Assembly: GCA_947623915.1 (NCBI GenBank)
Contig: CANQIB010000005.1
Coordinates: 1-64,000 of the forward strand
From: an uncultured Ruminiclostridium sp.
GTDB taxonomy: Bacteria > Bacillota > Clostridia > Oscillospirales > Ruminococcaceae
Length of the DNA stretch: 64,000 nucleotides
Reading direction: 5' to 3'
Position 1 is the first letter of the stretch, and every line of letters starts with the position of its first letter. Under the pieces are notes generated by a model. The model was given only the letters and a program-made list of their open reading frames with translations, did no database searches and had not been told where the DNA came from. Below are positions 49,132 through 57,583 of this stretch, in pieces. Made by a program: the position numbers and the translations under genes.

Positions 49132-50271
49132 ATGATGATCGGAATTAAAGACGCAGTCAAGCTGATCGGAATATCTGTTATCGCCTGCTGCGCCGTTTTT
49201 GTATGTACGCTGTTTCTGAGTTACAATATAGACGTCGCGGCGCTGAAAGACGAAATCGCGACGGAGGTCGGCATGATGATGTATCAGGCACAGGTTTCGA
49301 CGGGAAAAGTCGTCGCGGCGGTTTCGGGCGGCTGCTTAGCCGCGACCTCCGCCGTAATGCTCCTGTTTTATATCAAAAACTACATAGATACCCACGGCAA
49401 AGAGCTCGGAATACTGAAAGCTCTTGGATATTCTAACTTCAAAATCGCAAAGCATTTTTGGATATTCGGATCAAGCGTTTTCGTCGGCTGTGCTTTGGGA
49501 TATATGGCGGCTTTTCTATATCTGCCGAGTTTCTATGAATTGCAAAACGCCGAACACCTTTTTCCCGAAATCAAGGTGCAGTTTCACCCCATTTTGGCAT
49601 TTCTTTTGGTCGTCGTACCTGCAATCGGCTTTGCGGTTTTAGCAATTATATATGCCTGTTTAAGGCTTAAAACGCCCGCACTTGATTTGATGAAAGAAAA
49701 GCATGAGCATAAGGCAAAGTTGAGCAAAAACGAAACAAAGGATATTCCTTTTTTGAAAGAATTAACAAGGAGTACGGTAAGAGGCAGAAAATCACTTGTG
49801 TTCTTTATCGCATTTTCGGCGTTTTGTTTCTCGGCTATGGTGCAGATGTCAATGTCGATGAAAGATCTTTCGAGCGAAACAATGGCAATCATGATATTAA
49901 CAATAGGCTTGATACTTGCCTTTGTGACCTTATTTTTGTCGCTTTCAAGCGTAGTGAAAGGAAACACAAAAACCATTGCTATGATGAGGGTGTTCGGTTA
50001 CAAACATAATGATTGCAGCAAGGCGGTCCTCGGAGGTTACAGACCGTTTTCTTATATCGGGTTTGCGATCGGTACTATCTATCAGTATGCGTTATTAAAA
50101 ATCATGGTAACGATCGTATTTGCCGATGTAGAAAATGTGCCCGAATATAACTTTGATTTTACGGCTTGTGCGATCACATTAGGCTTGTTTATCCTTACTT
50201 ATGAAATTGCCATGTACGCCTACTCTCAGCGGATAAAAAAGCTGCCGATTAAAAGCGTTATGTTGGAATAA
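49132..50271 (+). CDS. FtsX-like permease
   Basis: A 379-residue permease with an N-terminal helix, a short outside loop, and two FtsX-type three-helix bundles (IDTHGKELGILKALGYSNFKIAKHF and KTIAMMRVFGYKHNDCSKAVLGGYRPF are the paired coupling segments). The ATG at 49132 is preferred to the in-frame GTG at 49123 that overlaps the ATPase gene. It is shorter than many MacB/BceB permeases because the outside domain is small. Confidence 0.85.
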   Translation: MMIGIKDAVKLIGISVIACCAVFVCTLFLSYNIDVAALKDEIATEVGMMMYQAQVSTGKVVAAVSGGCLAATSAVMLLFYIKNYIDTHGKELGILKALGYSNFKIAKHFWIFGSSVFVGCALGYMAAFLYLPSFYELQNAEHLFPEIKVQFHPILAFLLVVVPAIGFAVLAIIYACLRLKTPALDLMKEKHEHKAKLSKNETKDIPFLKELTRSTVRGRKSLVFFIAFSAFCFSAMVQMSMSMKDLSSETMAIMILTIGLILAFVTLFLSLSSVVKGNTKTIAMMRVFGYKHNDCSKAVLGGYRPFSYIGFAIGTIYQYALLKIMVTIVFADVENVPEYNFDFTACAITLGLFILTYEIAMYAYSQRIKKLPIKSVMLE

Positions 50272-50297
50272 AATCAAGGCGAAAAATGAAAAAATAA

Positions 50298-50537
50298 AAG
50301 GTACAGGAAAATTATAAGCAGAAAAACGCTGAAAACAAGGCGCTGCCTATCTACAGCAAATATTACAAACGCTATGCCGCGCGGGTGCGGGTAAAACAAA
50401 TCAAAGAGACCGATTTTAAGCAATGGAAGTACGCCGCTATTACTAAGCGGGATGAATGCTCCGACGGAAAGATCACGGCCGAAGAATTTACCGAGTGGCT
50501 TGAAAACTCTTTCCCTAACAGGAAGAAAAAATTATGA
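50298..50537 (+). pseudogene. DUF6076-like C-terminal fragment
   Basis: An open stretch with no start codon or ribosome site encodes ~79 residues ending in KKKL. YSKYYKRYAARVRVKQIKETDF and TKRDECSDGKITAEEFTEWL match, by memory, the C-terminus of DUF6076 proteins found in clostridial mobile regions. An in-frame TAA is at 50295. It is a 5'-truncated remnant. Confidence 0.5.
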
Positions 50538-50619
50538 TGAAAGCGAGGATGATGTTTTTATGATCATACTTGCTTTTGCTTTGTTTATGGGGGGAATCTT
50601 GTACTAAGCGGTGTCACTA

Positions 50620-51537
50620 TTATTTATTTAATAACCACACCGTTTCATCACCGCAGATGTTGCGGATCTTCAGGCGAAGCGGTTTATTATCACAGCGAAT
50701 TTTTCCGTCCCAAAAATCTTTTGTTTTTGTGCCATTTACAATCACATAGCCGTTTTTGTCAATTTTGATCTCGCTGTCGGAGTGCTATTCGTCCTCGTTG
50801 GCGGTACAGTCGACGCTCAAAAATTCGATTAGCTCCAAGCCGTCCTCGCTGATCTCAATTGGTTTGTATAGCTTTTTTTCGGAAGAATTAAGAAAGGATT
50901 TTTGATTAAATTCATTTATCTTTGAAAGCACACGGTCGCTCATAAATTTATCGATCGTAATAACATACCCGCCAAGCAAGTCATCGCAGTTTACATCTGT
51001 TTGAAAATCCACATAATCGCCGACTATCACATCATCGAGAACAGTTTTTAATTCTCTTAATTAAATTTCGACCGTAATGCTGTCGTCTTTTTTGATGAAT
51101 TGCATTATATCGTCCTTGTCTGTAATATCTATATAGTAAACGATGACCTTTGTGATATTGTCGTCTAGATCGGGGATCGCCTGATGAAGAATGCGATTCA
51201 TCATCACCTTGTTGATCAGTTTTGATGTGCTGTCCATCAGATTCGGCACATAGACGGGTACGGTACCCAGTTTGCTGTCCGAAACAGCACCCTCCCAGAA
51301 GGAATCAAGCGAATCCTCGTTTTTAAGTCCCGGTATCAGCGATTTGATCTTATCCATAGTCTGCACCGGGTTGCGATAAAGCTGCACACCGTCCTTGATT
51401 TCCAGCACGTCAAACTCCGCACCGTCAGCGACAAGACGGTCACGGGTGGTTTGAATGGAATTTAGACCACTATCGCAGTGGATAAAACGTCGACCGAGCT
51501 TATTTGCAACGGCGGCGGTCACGCCGCTGACCCGATC
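50620..51537 (-). pseudogene. Decayed DNA methyltransferase, C-terminal part, two nonsense codons
   Basis: One continuous minus-strand frame reads as the C-terminal ~300 residues of a site-specific DNA methyltransferase. It has VSGVTAAVANKLGRRFIHCD (the end of motif I), then QTTRDRLVADGAEFDVLEI, VQTMDKIKSLIPGLK, IEISEDGLELIEF and LRLKIRNICGDET. The frame is broken by TAA at 51063-51061 (VEI*LRELK) and TAG at 50787-50785 (NEDE*HSDSEIKI), where relatives have sense codons. The N-terminal half with the catalytic DPPY is missing. It is probably the Mod-like partner of the helicase fragment at 55684-56055. Confidence 0.75.
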
Positions 51538-51908
51538 TGGCTTTTGTTTTGTTTGCTGCAGTGCAAAAGTTAAACTGCAGGGAGAACTTATTTGCTATTT
51601 TCCATTGTACACAAGCTCATACCGTAAACATTCTGTCCATTCTACAAACCTCATCTATGTAAACTCTCTCGTTGATACAAACAGAAAAAATCTTTCTCCG
51701 GCGCTTAAGTGCTGAAAAAGGCTTAAAATAAAGGGTTTTCGAGGTTCCACTGTGTTTTATAGCAGAGTTTCGGAATCCCTTTTCTGTTTATTTAACGGTT
51801 ACTGGTCGATTATGAGGCCTTTGAAACTTACCCCTTAAAACTGGCAGTCAGAGGAAAAATCAAAAAGTGTGGAATAATTAAAATATTTATTTCCTCGAAT
51901 TAGCAAAT

Positions 51909-51942
51909 AAAGCTTGAAATCAAGCTTTGTTTGTGCTATAAT
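51909..51942 (+). promoter_or_regulatory. Promoter inside a palindrome with two AAGCTT sites
   Basis: TTGAAA (51914-51919), 17 nt, TATAAT (51937-51942). The -35 is within the palindrome AAAGCTTGA-AA-TCAAGCTTT (51909-51928), which holds AAGCTT at 51910-51915 and 51922-51927. AAGCTT is the HindIII target, and a HindIII-family nuclease is encoded in this cassette. Methylation of, or methylase binding to, these sites could set the level of transcription. Confidence 0.8.
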
Positions 51943-51970
51943 ACCATTATCAATCAAAGGAGGTTTTCAT

Positions 51971-52240
51971 ATGGTCCTTTCAATAACAAAAAGTGCTCGT
52001 CAATTTGGGTATGTGATATGGTCAAGCAAGACTGATGCTATGATGAAACAGCTAATCGGAAGCAGTTCTGAAGTTTCTGTTAATCTTAATGGCCTTTCAA
52101 TTGGAGTCAAATCTGTTGATTGGAAATATCATCGGATCTCAATAGGCTACAAGTTTACACGTGCATTGCCAGAGACAGCAAAAGTGTATAAATTGAGCTT
52201 CCATGATAATGTCTTGGAGGTGGAAGCATCTAATGTCTAA
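51971..52240 (+). CDS. Small unknown protein of the restriction-modification cassette
   Basis: An 89-residue protein, start after AAAGGAGG. It is beta-rich (VSVNLNGLSIGVKSVDWKYHRISIGYKF; KVYKLSFHDNVLEVEASNV), with no helix-turn-helix to mark it as a control protein. No family recognised. Its stop overlaps the methylase start by 8 nt, so the two are translationally coupled. It might modulate the methylase or nuclease; this is inference from position. Confidence 0.7.
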   Translation: MVLSITKSARQFGYVIWSSKTDAMMKQLIGSSSEVSVNLNGLSIGVKSVDWKYHRISIGYKFTRALPETAKVYKLSFHDNVLEVEASNV

Positions 52241-54380
52241 CGAAAGAGTAAAATCGTATTTTAGTCCCGATATTTCTGATATTCCTTCAGGATGTGAAAA
52301 ACGACTGATTGACACGAGAATGCTTCACTACGAGGCATCTGTTGCAGGCTATAATGAACGATATCACAGAGGAGAAACTTCTCATACAATCCATGTATGG
52401 TGGGCACGACGACCACACAGTGCCATGCGTTCGTTGGTATTTGCATCCTTGGCAAAAGACTCGTCTGAAGATGCGTCTTCTGTTATGGCCTCCCTTGCAA
52501 TGAATAACAATCATGACATCGAGACTAATGCAAAAAGGATCATAATGCAAGGATATTCGGAGCCTCCGAAGCTACTTGATATGTTTGGCGGTGGTGGAAC
52601 CATCCCCTTTGAGGCTAAAGATCTCGGTGCGGATATATATTCTATTGACGCTAATCAACTTTCAGTATTTATCCAGCAGTGTAATATGGCCTATGCTAAT
52701 CAGGTTGATCTCGATAAGGCAAAAAGTATCGTTGCCAAATCAGGCAAGGATGTATTATGTCGACTCAAATCTGATACAGAATGGCTATACCCACTGAGAC
52801 AATCAAGCGGAGAGAAAACTTTTGGATACATGTGGTCCTACAAAAAAAAATGTGACCACTGTGGAAAAGAGTTTTATTTAATTAAACGCCCTTGGCTTTC
52901 GACTAAAAAAGGGAAACGCCTTTCATTTGTAAAAGAAGAAAGCCCTAACGGGGATGTAATTGGTATTCAGAATATACCAGAGGATTCATATTATCCTGTG
53001 ACTTGGGGAAGAGGTACAGGAAAATGCACTTGTCCCTATTGCCATGAACTTCAAAAAAAAATTAGTGTGCCAGATTGTGAAGATACACTATTAGCCATAA
53101 TAAACGCAGAAAAAAGCGGAAAATCATTTTCACTTGCGCCGGAGAATGCAGTACCTCCCATTACAACCATTGATGAAGAAGAAAAAAGAGTTCTTAATGA
53201 AATCCACGCCGAGCTCCCCAAGAGTGAACTTCCAGTATGGTCTGGCATCGTTAATCCCGCATTATATGGCATTAAAACTCACGCCGATTTTTTAAACCGC
53301 CGTCAGAGAATGCTATTAGTCTATCTCATCAAAGAGTTGATTGAAGAATATAACAGCCTTTCAGCGCACGATGAAATAATGGCTAAGTTCGTGATAGGCG
53401 TTTTGTCAAGCCTTATTGATCAGGTCGTTGATTGGAACTGCCGAATGTCAATGTGGATTGGAGGAAATGAACAAGTTGGAAGAGCTTTTTGTGGGCCGGG
53501 CGTTGCAATGCTATGGGACTATACGGAAACCGATATGTTGCTTCACGGACCAGCAAATATATGGGATAAACTGGATAGGATAATTAAAGGCGTATCATCA
53601 TTTGAGCATTCTGATGGAAAGATAACCATTAAGCATGCTCATGCACAGGAGCTCCCTTTTGATGACAATATGTTTGATGCCATCGTAACAGATCCTCCTT
53701 ATTATGATAATATTTATTACTCTATTTTGGCAGACTTTTTTTACGCTTGGAAACGTATTCTGCTAAAGCATATAGCCCAGGACCTGTTTTCGGAAGAGAT
53801 TACCGACACCAAATACGAGCTTGTGGCCTCATCTCGACGTCAAGGAAAAGGTAGTAACGCTCATGAATCATACTGTATTGAGCTTAAACAAGCATTTGGA
53901 GAGGCTGCACGAGTAATAAAACCAGATGGCGTCTTTTCGTTCATCTACTCGCATAGTTCTGTAAATGGCTGGGATGCAATCATTCAATCCTACCGATCTT
54001 CGCCTTTCTGGATCACAAGTGTTCAGCCTTTGAGCATTGAAAGAAAAGGAAGACCACGATCCGTCATGTCGGAAGCAGTTAATACGTGTATGGCTTTTGT
54101 CGCAAGAAAGAATACAGCTGAAAGAACTCCTATAACAATGTCAATGCTTCAAGATAAAATAAGAGACATTATAGAGTCATTTGGCAAACAGCTAACCGAG
54201 CTATCCGGTTGGAATGGTGCCGATACTGGTCTGGCAGTATTAGCTTATGCTGTCGGGTTAATAGCAAACGCAGAATGCGTAACTGATGCTGATTCAGATG
54301 CTGATGCACTCATGCAAGTGGGTAAAGAGATAAAAAAGACTTTTCCCGAATTCACCCTTAAAGTTCGAAGTTCTCTCTGA
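52233..54380 (+). CDS. DUF1156-type DNA methylase
   Basis: A 715-residue amino-methyltransferase. The N-terminal DUF1156-like part has HTIHVWWARRPHSAMRSLV. Motif I is LLDMFGGGGTIPFEAKDLG and motif IV is VTDPPYYDNIYYS. DPPY marks N6-adenine or N4-cytosine methylation. Two Cys pairs in the middle (CDHCGKEF and CTCPYCHELQ) form a likely zinc site. Relatives occur in anti-phage loci. The gene is A+T-rich against its surroundings. It converges on the HindIII-family nuclease gene across a shared terminator, so it is the probable protecting methylase. Confidence 0.88.
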   Translation: MSNERVKSYFSPDISDIPSGCEKRLIDTRMLHYEASVAGYNERYHRGETSHTIHVWWARRPHSAMRSLVFASLAKDSSEDASSVMASLAMNNNHDIETNAKRIIMQGYSEPPKLLDMFGGGGTIPFEAKDLGADIYSIDANQLSVFIQQCNMAYANQVDLDKAKSIVAKSGKDVLCRLKSDTEWLYPLRQSSGEKTFGYMWSYKKKCDHCGKEFYLIKRPWLSTKKGKRLSFVKEESPNGDVIGIQNIPEDSYYPVTWGRGTGKCTCPYCHELQKKISVPDCEDTLLAIINAEKSGKSFSLAPENAVPPITTIDEEEKRVLNEIHAELPKSELPVWSGIVNPALYGIKTHADFLNRRQRMLLVYLIKELIEEYNSLSAHDEIMAKFVIGVLSSLIDQVVDWNCRMSMWIGGNEQVGRAFCGPGVAMLWDYTETDMLLHGPANIWDKLDRIIKGVSSFEHSDGKITIKHAHAQELPFDDNMFDAIVTDPPYYDNIYYSILADFFYAWKRILLKHIAQDLFSEEITDTKYELVASSRRQGKGSNAHESYCIELKQAFGEAARVIKPDGVFSFIYSHSSVNGWDAIIQSYRSSPFWITSVQPLSIERKGRPRSVMSEAVNTCMAFVARKNTAERTPITMSMLQDKIRDIIESFGKQLTELSGWNGADTGLAVLAYAVGLIANAECVTDADSDADALMQVGKEIKKTFPEFTLKVRSSL

Positions 54381-54382
54381 TT

Positions 54383-54427
54383 AAAAAGAGGAGATAGAGC
54401 GCAGCCTCTACCTCCTCTTCTTTTTTA
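54383..54427. terminator. Shared bidirectional terminator
   Basis: AAAAAGAGGAG-A-TAGAG pairs with CTCTA-C-CTCCTCTTCTTTTTT over a CGCAGC loop, between the convergent methylase and nuclease genes. Confidence 0.85.
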
Positions 54428-55393
54428 ATTCTGATCTCTATAATACCTAAAGTCATCTATGTGTTTTAGATAATCAAGAGCAGTGGCATTATCCCTCTTA
54501 ACGATTTCGTTTGCCACGTATTCCTTCATTTCTTCAATGTCAGTAAAACGATCAAGATCTTTCCGTACAGCTGCGATGATAGAGTCGACAGAGTTCTGAA
54601 CAATCCTTCGATACTCTGCTACGGCAAGAAGTATTCTCCTATGGTAGTCTTTCATCTCAGAGAGATACTCTTCTTTGGATATCGAGAGAAGGCCACATAA
54701 AAACCCGGTTATATAGTCCCAATAGTTCTTCTTATTTCTGGAGGTTGAGACTCGATTATCTGCATAGTTCCATAATTTCAAGAGCTGTGAAATTGCAACA
54801 CGATCTTTGTACTTCAAAAGCAGAGCCATTACCTCATAAGGAATCATTACCACAGGAGTGTCACGATTAGTGCACTCTTCGTAAACTTCACTATCGCTTT
54901 CCCATTCATGCAAAGAAGAGTATGTAACAAGTCCTCCTATTACGTGATTAGCTCCACTTTCTTCAAGATTCTTAATCCAAAGGGCAACACTTGCCAGCTT
55001 AAGGAAGTCCTTAACATTTGGAGCCTTTTGACTTCGACCGAGTCTAAACACCTTGGCATCACATACTATTGAGGTGACATTATATTTTAATTCGACGTCT
55101 TCCGTACCCGATTTTTTCGTTGGCAAACGATATGTACCACCCATTCTTCGCCACCATTCTCCAACCATCAATTCAGTGAGCTTTGTGAATAGCTTCTCAC
55201 GTTTACCCATCCCGAAATATAAATCCGGAATAAAACAGCTAATTATGACCTCACTGAAATCATCGTTGCTCAGACTTTTTATGTTTTCCCTAACTTCAGC
55301 TACGACACTTTGAATATCTACCGCTGGACGTTCTTCATTGGGATATAGCGCATCAACAATTTTCTTAAAATAAAACACATTGTCTAAATTCAT
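54425..55393 (-). CDS. HindIII-family type II restriction endonuclease
   Basis: A 322-residue protein that aligns by eye with HindIII: SIVCDAKVFRLGRSQKAPNVKDFLKLASVALW parallels the HindIII segment LVADAKSFRLSRTAKNQKDF. This holds the catalytic D-x-K (DAK near residue 113). Further shared points are VVMIPYEVMALLLKYKD and SQLLKLWNYAD. HindIII has 300 residues. The start is the ATG with AAAGGAG. The frame is open upstream through a zinc-ribbon remnant to a TAG at 55573-55571. AAGCTT specificity is a prediction only. Confidence 0.82.
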   Translation of the reverse strand: MNLDNVFYFKKIVDALYPNEERPAVDIQSVVAEVRENIKSLSNDDFSEVIISCFIPDLYFGMGKREKLFTKLTELMVGEWWRRMGGTYRLPTKKSGTEDVELKYNVTSIVCDAKVFRLGRSQKAPNVKDFLKLASVALWIKNLEESGANHVIGGLVTYSSLHEWESDSEVYEECTNRDTPVVMIPYEVMALLLKYKDRVAISQLLKLWNYADNRVSTSRNKKNYWDYITGFLCGLLSISKEEYLSEMKDYHRRILLAVAEYRRIVQNSVDSIIAAVRKDLDRFTDIEEMKEYVANEIVKRDNATALDYLKHIDDFRYYRDQN

Positions 55394-55570
55394 TTTCTTG
55401 TCTCCTTTGTCTTCGTTGAATATAGTATTGTTTTTTCCTTTGTAGTAAGAAGTATAGTCATGGTATAGTCTCCACTTTGTTGCGCTTGTTCCAAAATCAA
55501 TTGAATAATGCTGTCTGCAACTATCACACTCAATAAAAGCATTGCCATCTCTGTGTCCAAGTGTATAGTC

Positions 55571-55678
55571 CTACTCTTCAACTATTCTGCCTTTGCCGCA
55601 AGGACAGGCATAAATGTGTCTGATTATGTTCCCGCTTTTCTCTTCACAGAGCAAACGCATAAGCCCATTCGCCTTCAT
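55571..55678 (-). pseudogene. Zinc-ribbon protein interrupted by TAG
   Basis: An ATG after CTGGAGGTAG opens MKANGLMRLLCEEKSGNIIR...CPCGKGRIVEE and stops at a TAG. The same frame then continues DYTLGHRDGNAFIECDSC, giving the second Cys pair of a two-part zinc ribbon, and runs in frame into the nuclease start at 55393. The intact protein would be ~75-90 residues. The TAG looks like a nonsense mutation (one base from CAG). Confidence 0.55.
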
Positions 55679-55683
55679 TTCTA

Positions 55684-56055
55684 CTACCTCCAGATTATTT
55701 CTTTTAAGGTTAACAGCAGAAAATAATTGAATGGAACCTTCTCGCCTTTATCGTTTTTCAGTCTTGAATACTCGAACAACGCGGCTGCCACCGGATTTTC
55801 TTGCAGGAGTTCACGGGCTTTTGTAGATAGCTCTATATTATTCAAATCGGCAGAGTTGAACCGGCCCTCTTTGAACAGAAGCTCCAACGGTTTGTACGCA
55901 CAGGCGATTTTAAGGAACAGGTAAACCTTGATAGCCTCGATCTGAGCGTCTCTCATTTGTCCGGTTTTCTCATTGTATTCAATCAGAGCTTGTACAGTAC
56001 AAAGGTCGGATCTATACCATTCTTTGCACTTGTTCTCGATCATTTTATAGAACAT
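55684..56055 (-). pseudogene. Helicase N-terminal fragment (restriction-like)
   Basis: A 123-residue frame (MFYKMIENKCKEWYRSDLCTV...) resembles, by memory, the N-terminus of DEAD/DEAH-box helicases that accompany DNA methyltransferases in type III-like restriction loci (KTGQMRDAQIEAIKVYLFLKIAC). All ATPase motifs are missing. It points in the same direction as the decayed methyltransferase at 50620-51537. Together they look like the two ends of an older locus. Confidence 0.55.
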
Positions 56056-56275
56056 ATAATTTTTCTTGCCTCTACGTCGGTATATAAAACAAAAATCGCG
56101 CTACATAAATCAGCGATTTCTTTAACCGATAAATAATCCCCAACGCACTTCTCTTTTATTTATATAGCATATCACATTATCTGAAAAAAATCAACAAATA
56201 ATGCGAAATATCATCAAGATTTTGCCGTTAAAGGCATGTATCGCCTTTTAGATTTCAAAATATTTTCCCTCAAAT

Positions 56276-57037
56276 TCGGAACACTATTATGAGAATTTCG
56301 ATGTGATCCCTATCACGCAGAAATATATTCTTCAGCTTCATAAAATTCTGTATGGTCACTTAAATAACCATATGGCGGGCAGAACGAAAAACGTACAAAA
56401 TTATATCAGCGCAACCTTCCCCGACGGGCACATGGAAATCCTGTTTACGCCGCTTCCGCCCCATGAAACGCCAGAGGCGCTGGATAAGATCTGTGAGGAA
56501 TACAACCGTGTGATCGGCAATATGGAGGTAGAGCCGCTCATTGCGATCCCTGTTTTCGTTCATGACTTTCTCTGCATTCATCCCTTCAACGACGGGAATG
56601 GCAGAATGAGCCGATTGCTGACAACGCTGCTGCTCTATCAAAGCGGCTTCTATGTGGGAAAATATATTTCGCTGGAAGCGAAGATCGCAAAAAACAAAGA
56701 TTTGTACTACGATGCGCTCGGTCGGGCGCAAAGCGGTTGGCACGAGGGCAAGGAGGATGCCGTTCCGTTTATCAAATATCTGCTGAGAACGCTCCTTGCC
56801 GCTTATAAGGATTTTGCAGAGCGGTTTGCCTTGGTTGAAACAAAACTGTCCGCGCTGGAAACGGTATGGCGAGCCGCCTCAAACAAGGTCGGGCGGTTTA
56901 CAAAGCAGGATATTCGGGAGTTGTGCCCTGCTCTCAGCGTGAGTTCCATCGAAGGTGCATTGCGCAAACTGGTTGCCTCCGGCGAACTGAAACGGGAAGG
57001 TCAGGGAAAGAGCACCTGTTATTACAGAGCAAACTGA
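56276..57037 (+). pseudogene. Fic-family protein, 5'-truncated
   Basis: The Fic core is intact: HPFNDGNGRMSRLL in CIHPFNDGNGRMSRLLTTLL, with the flap-side TPLPPHETPEAL. The C-terminal ~80 residues are a winged-helix-like domain (SVSSIEGALRKLVASGELKREGQGKSTCYYR). Full-length relatives have an extra ~100 N-terminal residues; homology here begins about HYYENFDVIPIT without a ribosome site. The first usable start is a GTG at 56303. So AMP-transfer chemistry may be possible, but the gene is probably not translated normally. Confidence 0.7.
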
Positions 57038-57373
57038 TTTTCAAAGCCATTTTGATTTTCCATAAAAAGGGTCGGGTAGAAAGAAAGTCGACCCCGCATG
57101 TCGTATTTCTTTGTCTACCGCACCTCAAATTTTGAGCGTTGAATATTCCTCAACCAGTTGACTTATCGGCAGAAAAGAGCTACAATAAAATCACTCCTAC
57201 GCTCATACGGCGAAAGCATCGATTTCGCAGGAATGTTTTTACGACCGCATTGCCGACCGTAGTGCGGTTTAGAGTACGCGGAGGCAACGGAGAAAGAGCG
57301 CCGAAGAGCATCGTTTTCGCATCGAAAGCGCCGAAAACGGCTGTTTCCCAACAAAAAAAGTTCAGGTCCCTCT

Positions 57374-57410
57374 TTGGTAGCAAGGATCCGCGGGTTAGTC
57401 ACCCCGACCA
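57374..57410 (+). other. Deleted tRNA-Pro copy, candidate attachment-site remnant
   Basis: TTGGTAG, CAAG..-CCGCGGGTT and GTCACCCCGACCA occur in the same order as in tRNA-Pro at 47531-47607, with the anticodon-loop side and the T-loop deleted. The last 13 nt are identical to the tRNA 3' end including CCA. It marks the possible far end of an island inserted at tRNA-Pro. The remainder of 57038-57583 has no supported gene. Confidence 0.55.
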
Positions 57411-57583
57411 TATCGTCGCGGACTATGTATCGTTCGCGACGCTTTTATTTTTAAAAACCGTCTTTCGTTCCCGCCGTCGCTGCTCCTTTTCTTAAGGGAC
57501 TTGCCGATATTTTTCGGAAAATTCCAACCTTTTCGGATTTTTGTGTCTATATGAGTGAGAGCTTTCAACAGAGGTACAAACAG

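Noticed and set aside
55390..55581. 63-codon frame overlapping the nuclease start
   Set aside because: It has no ribosome site or family match and lies out of frame over the zinc-ribbon reading.
50620..55678. Reassigned UAG or UAA codons explaining interrupted genes
   Set aside because: The stops fall at different residue types (Glu-like, Trp-like, Gln-like), RF1 (prfA) is present in the window and normal genes use all stops; simple decay is enough.
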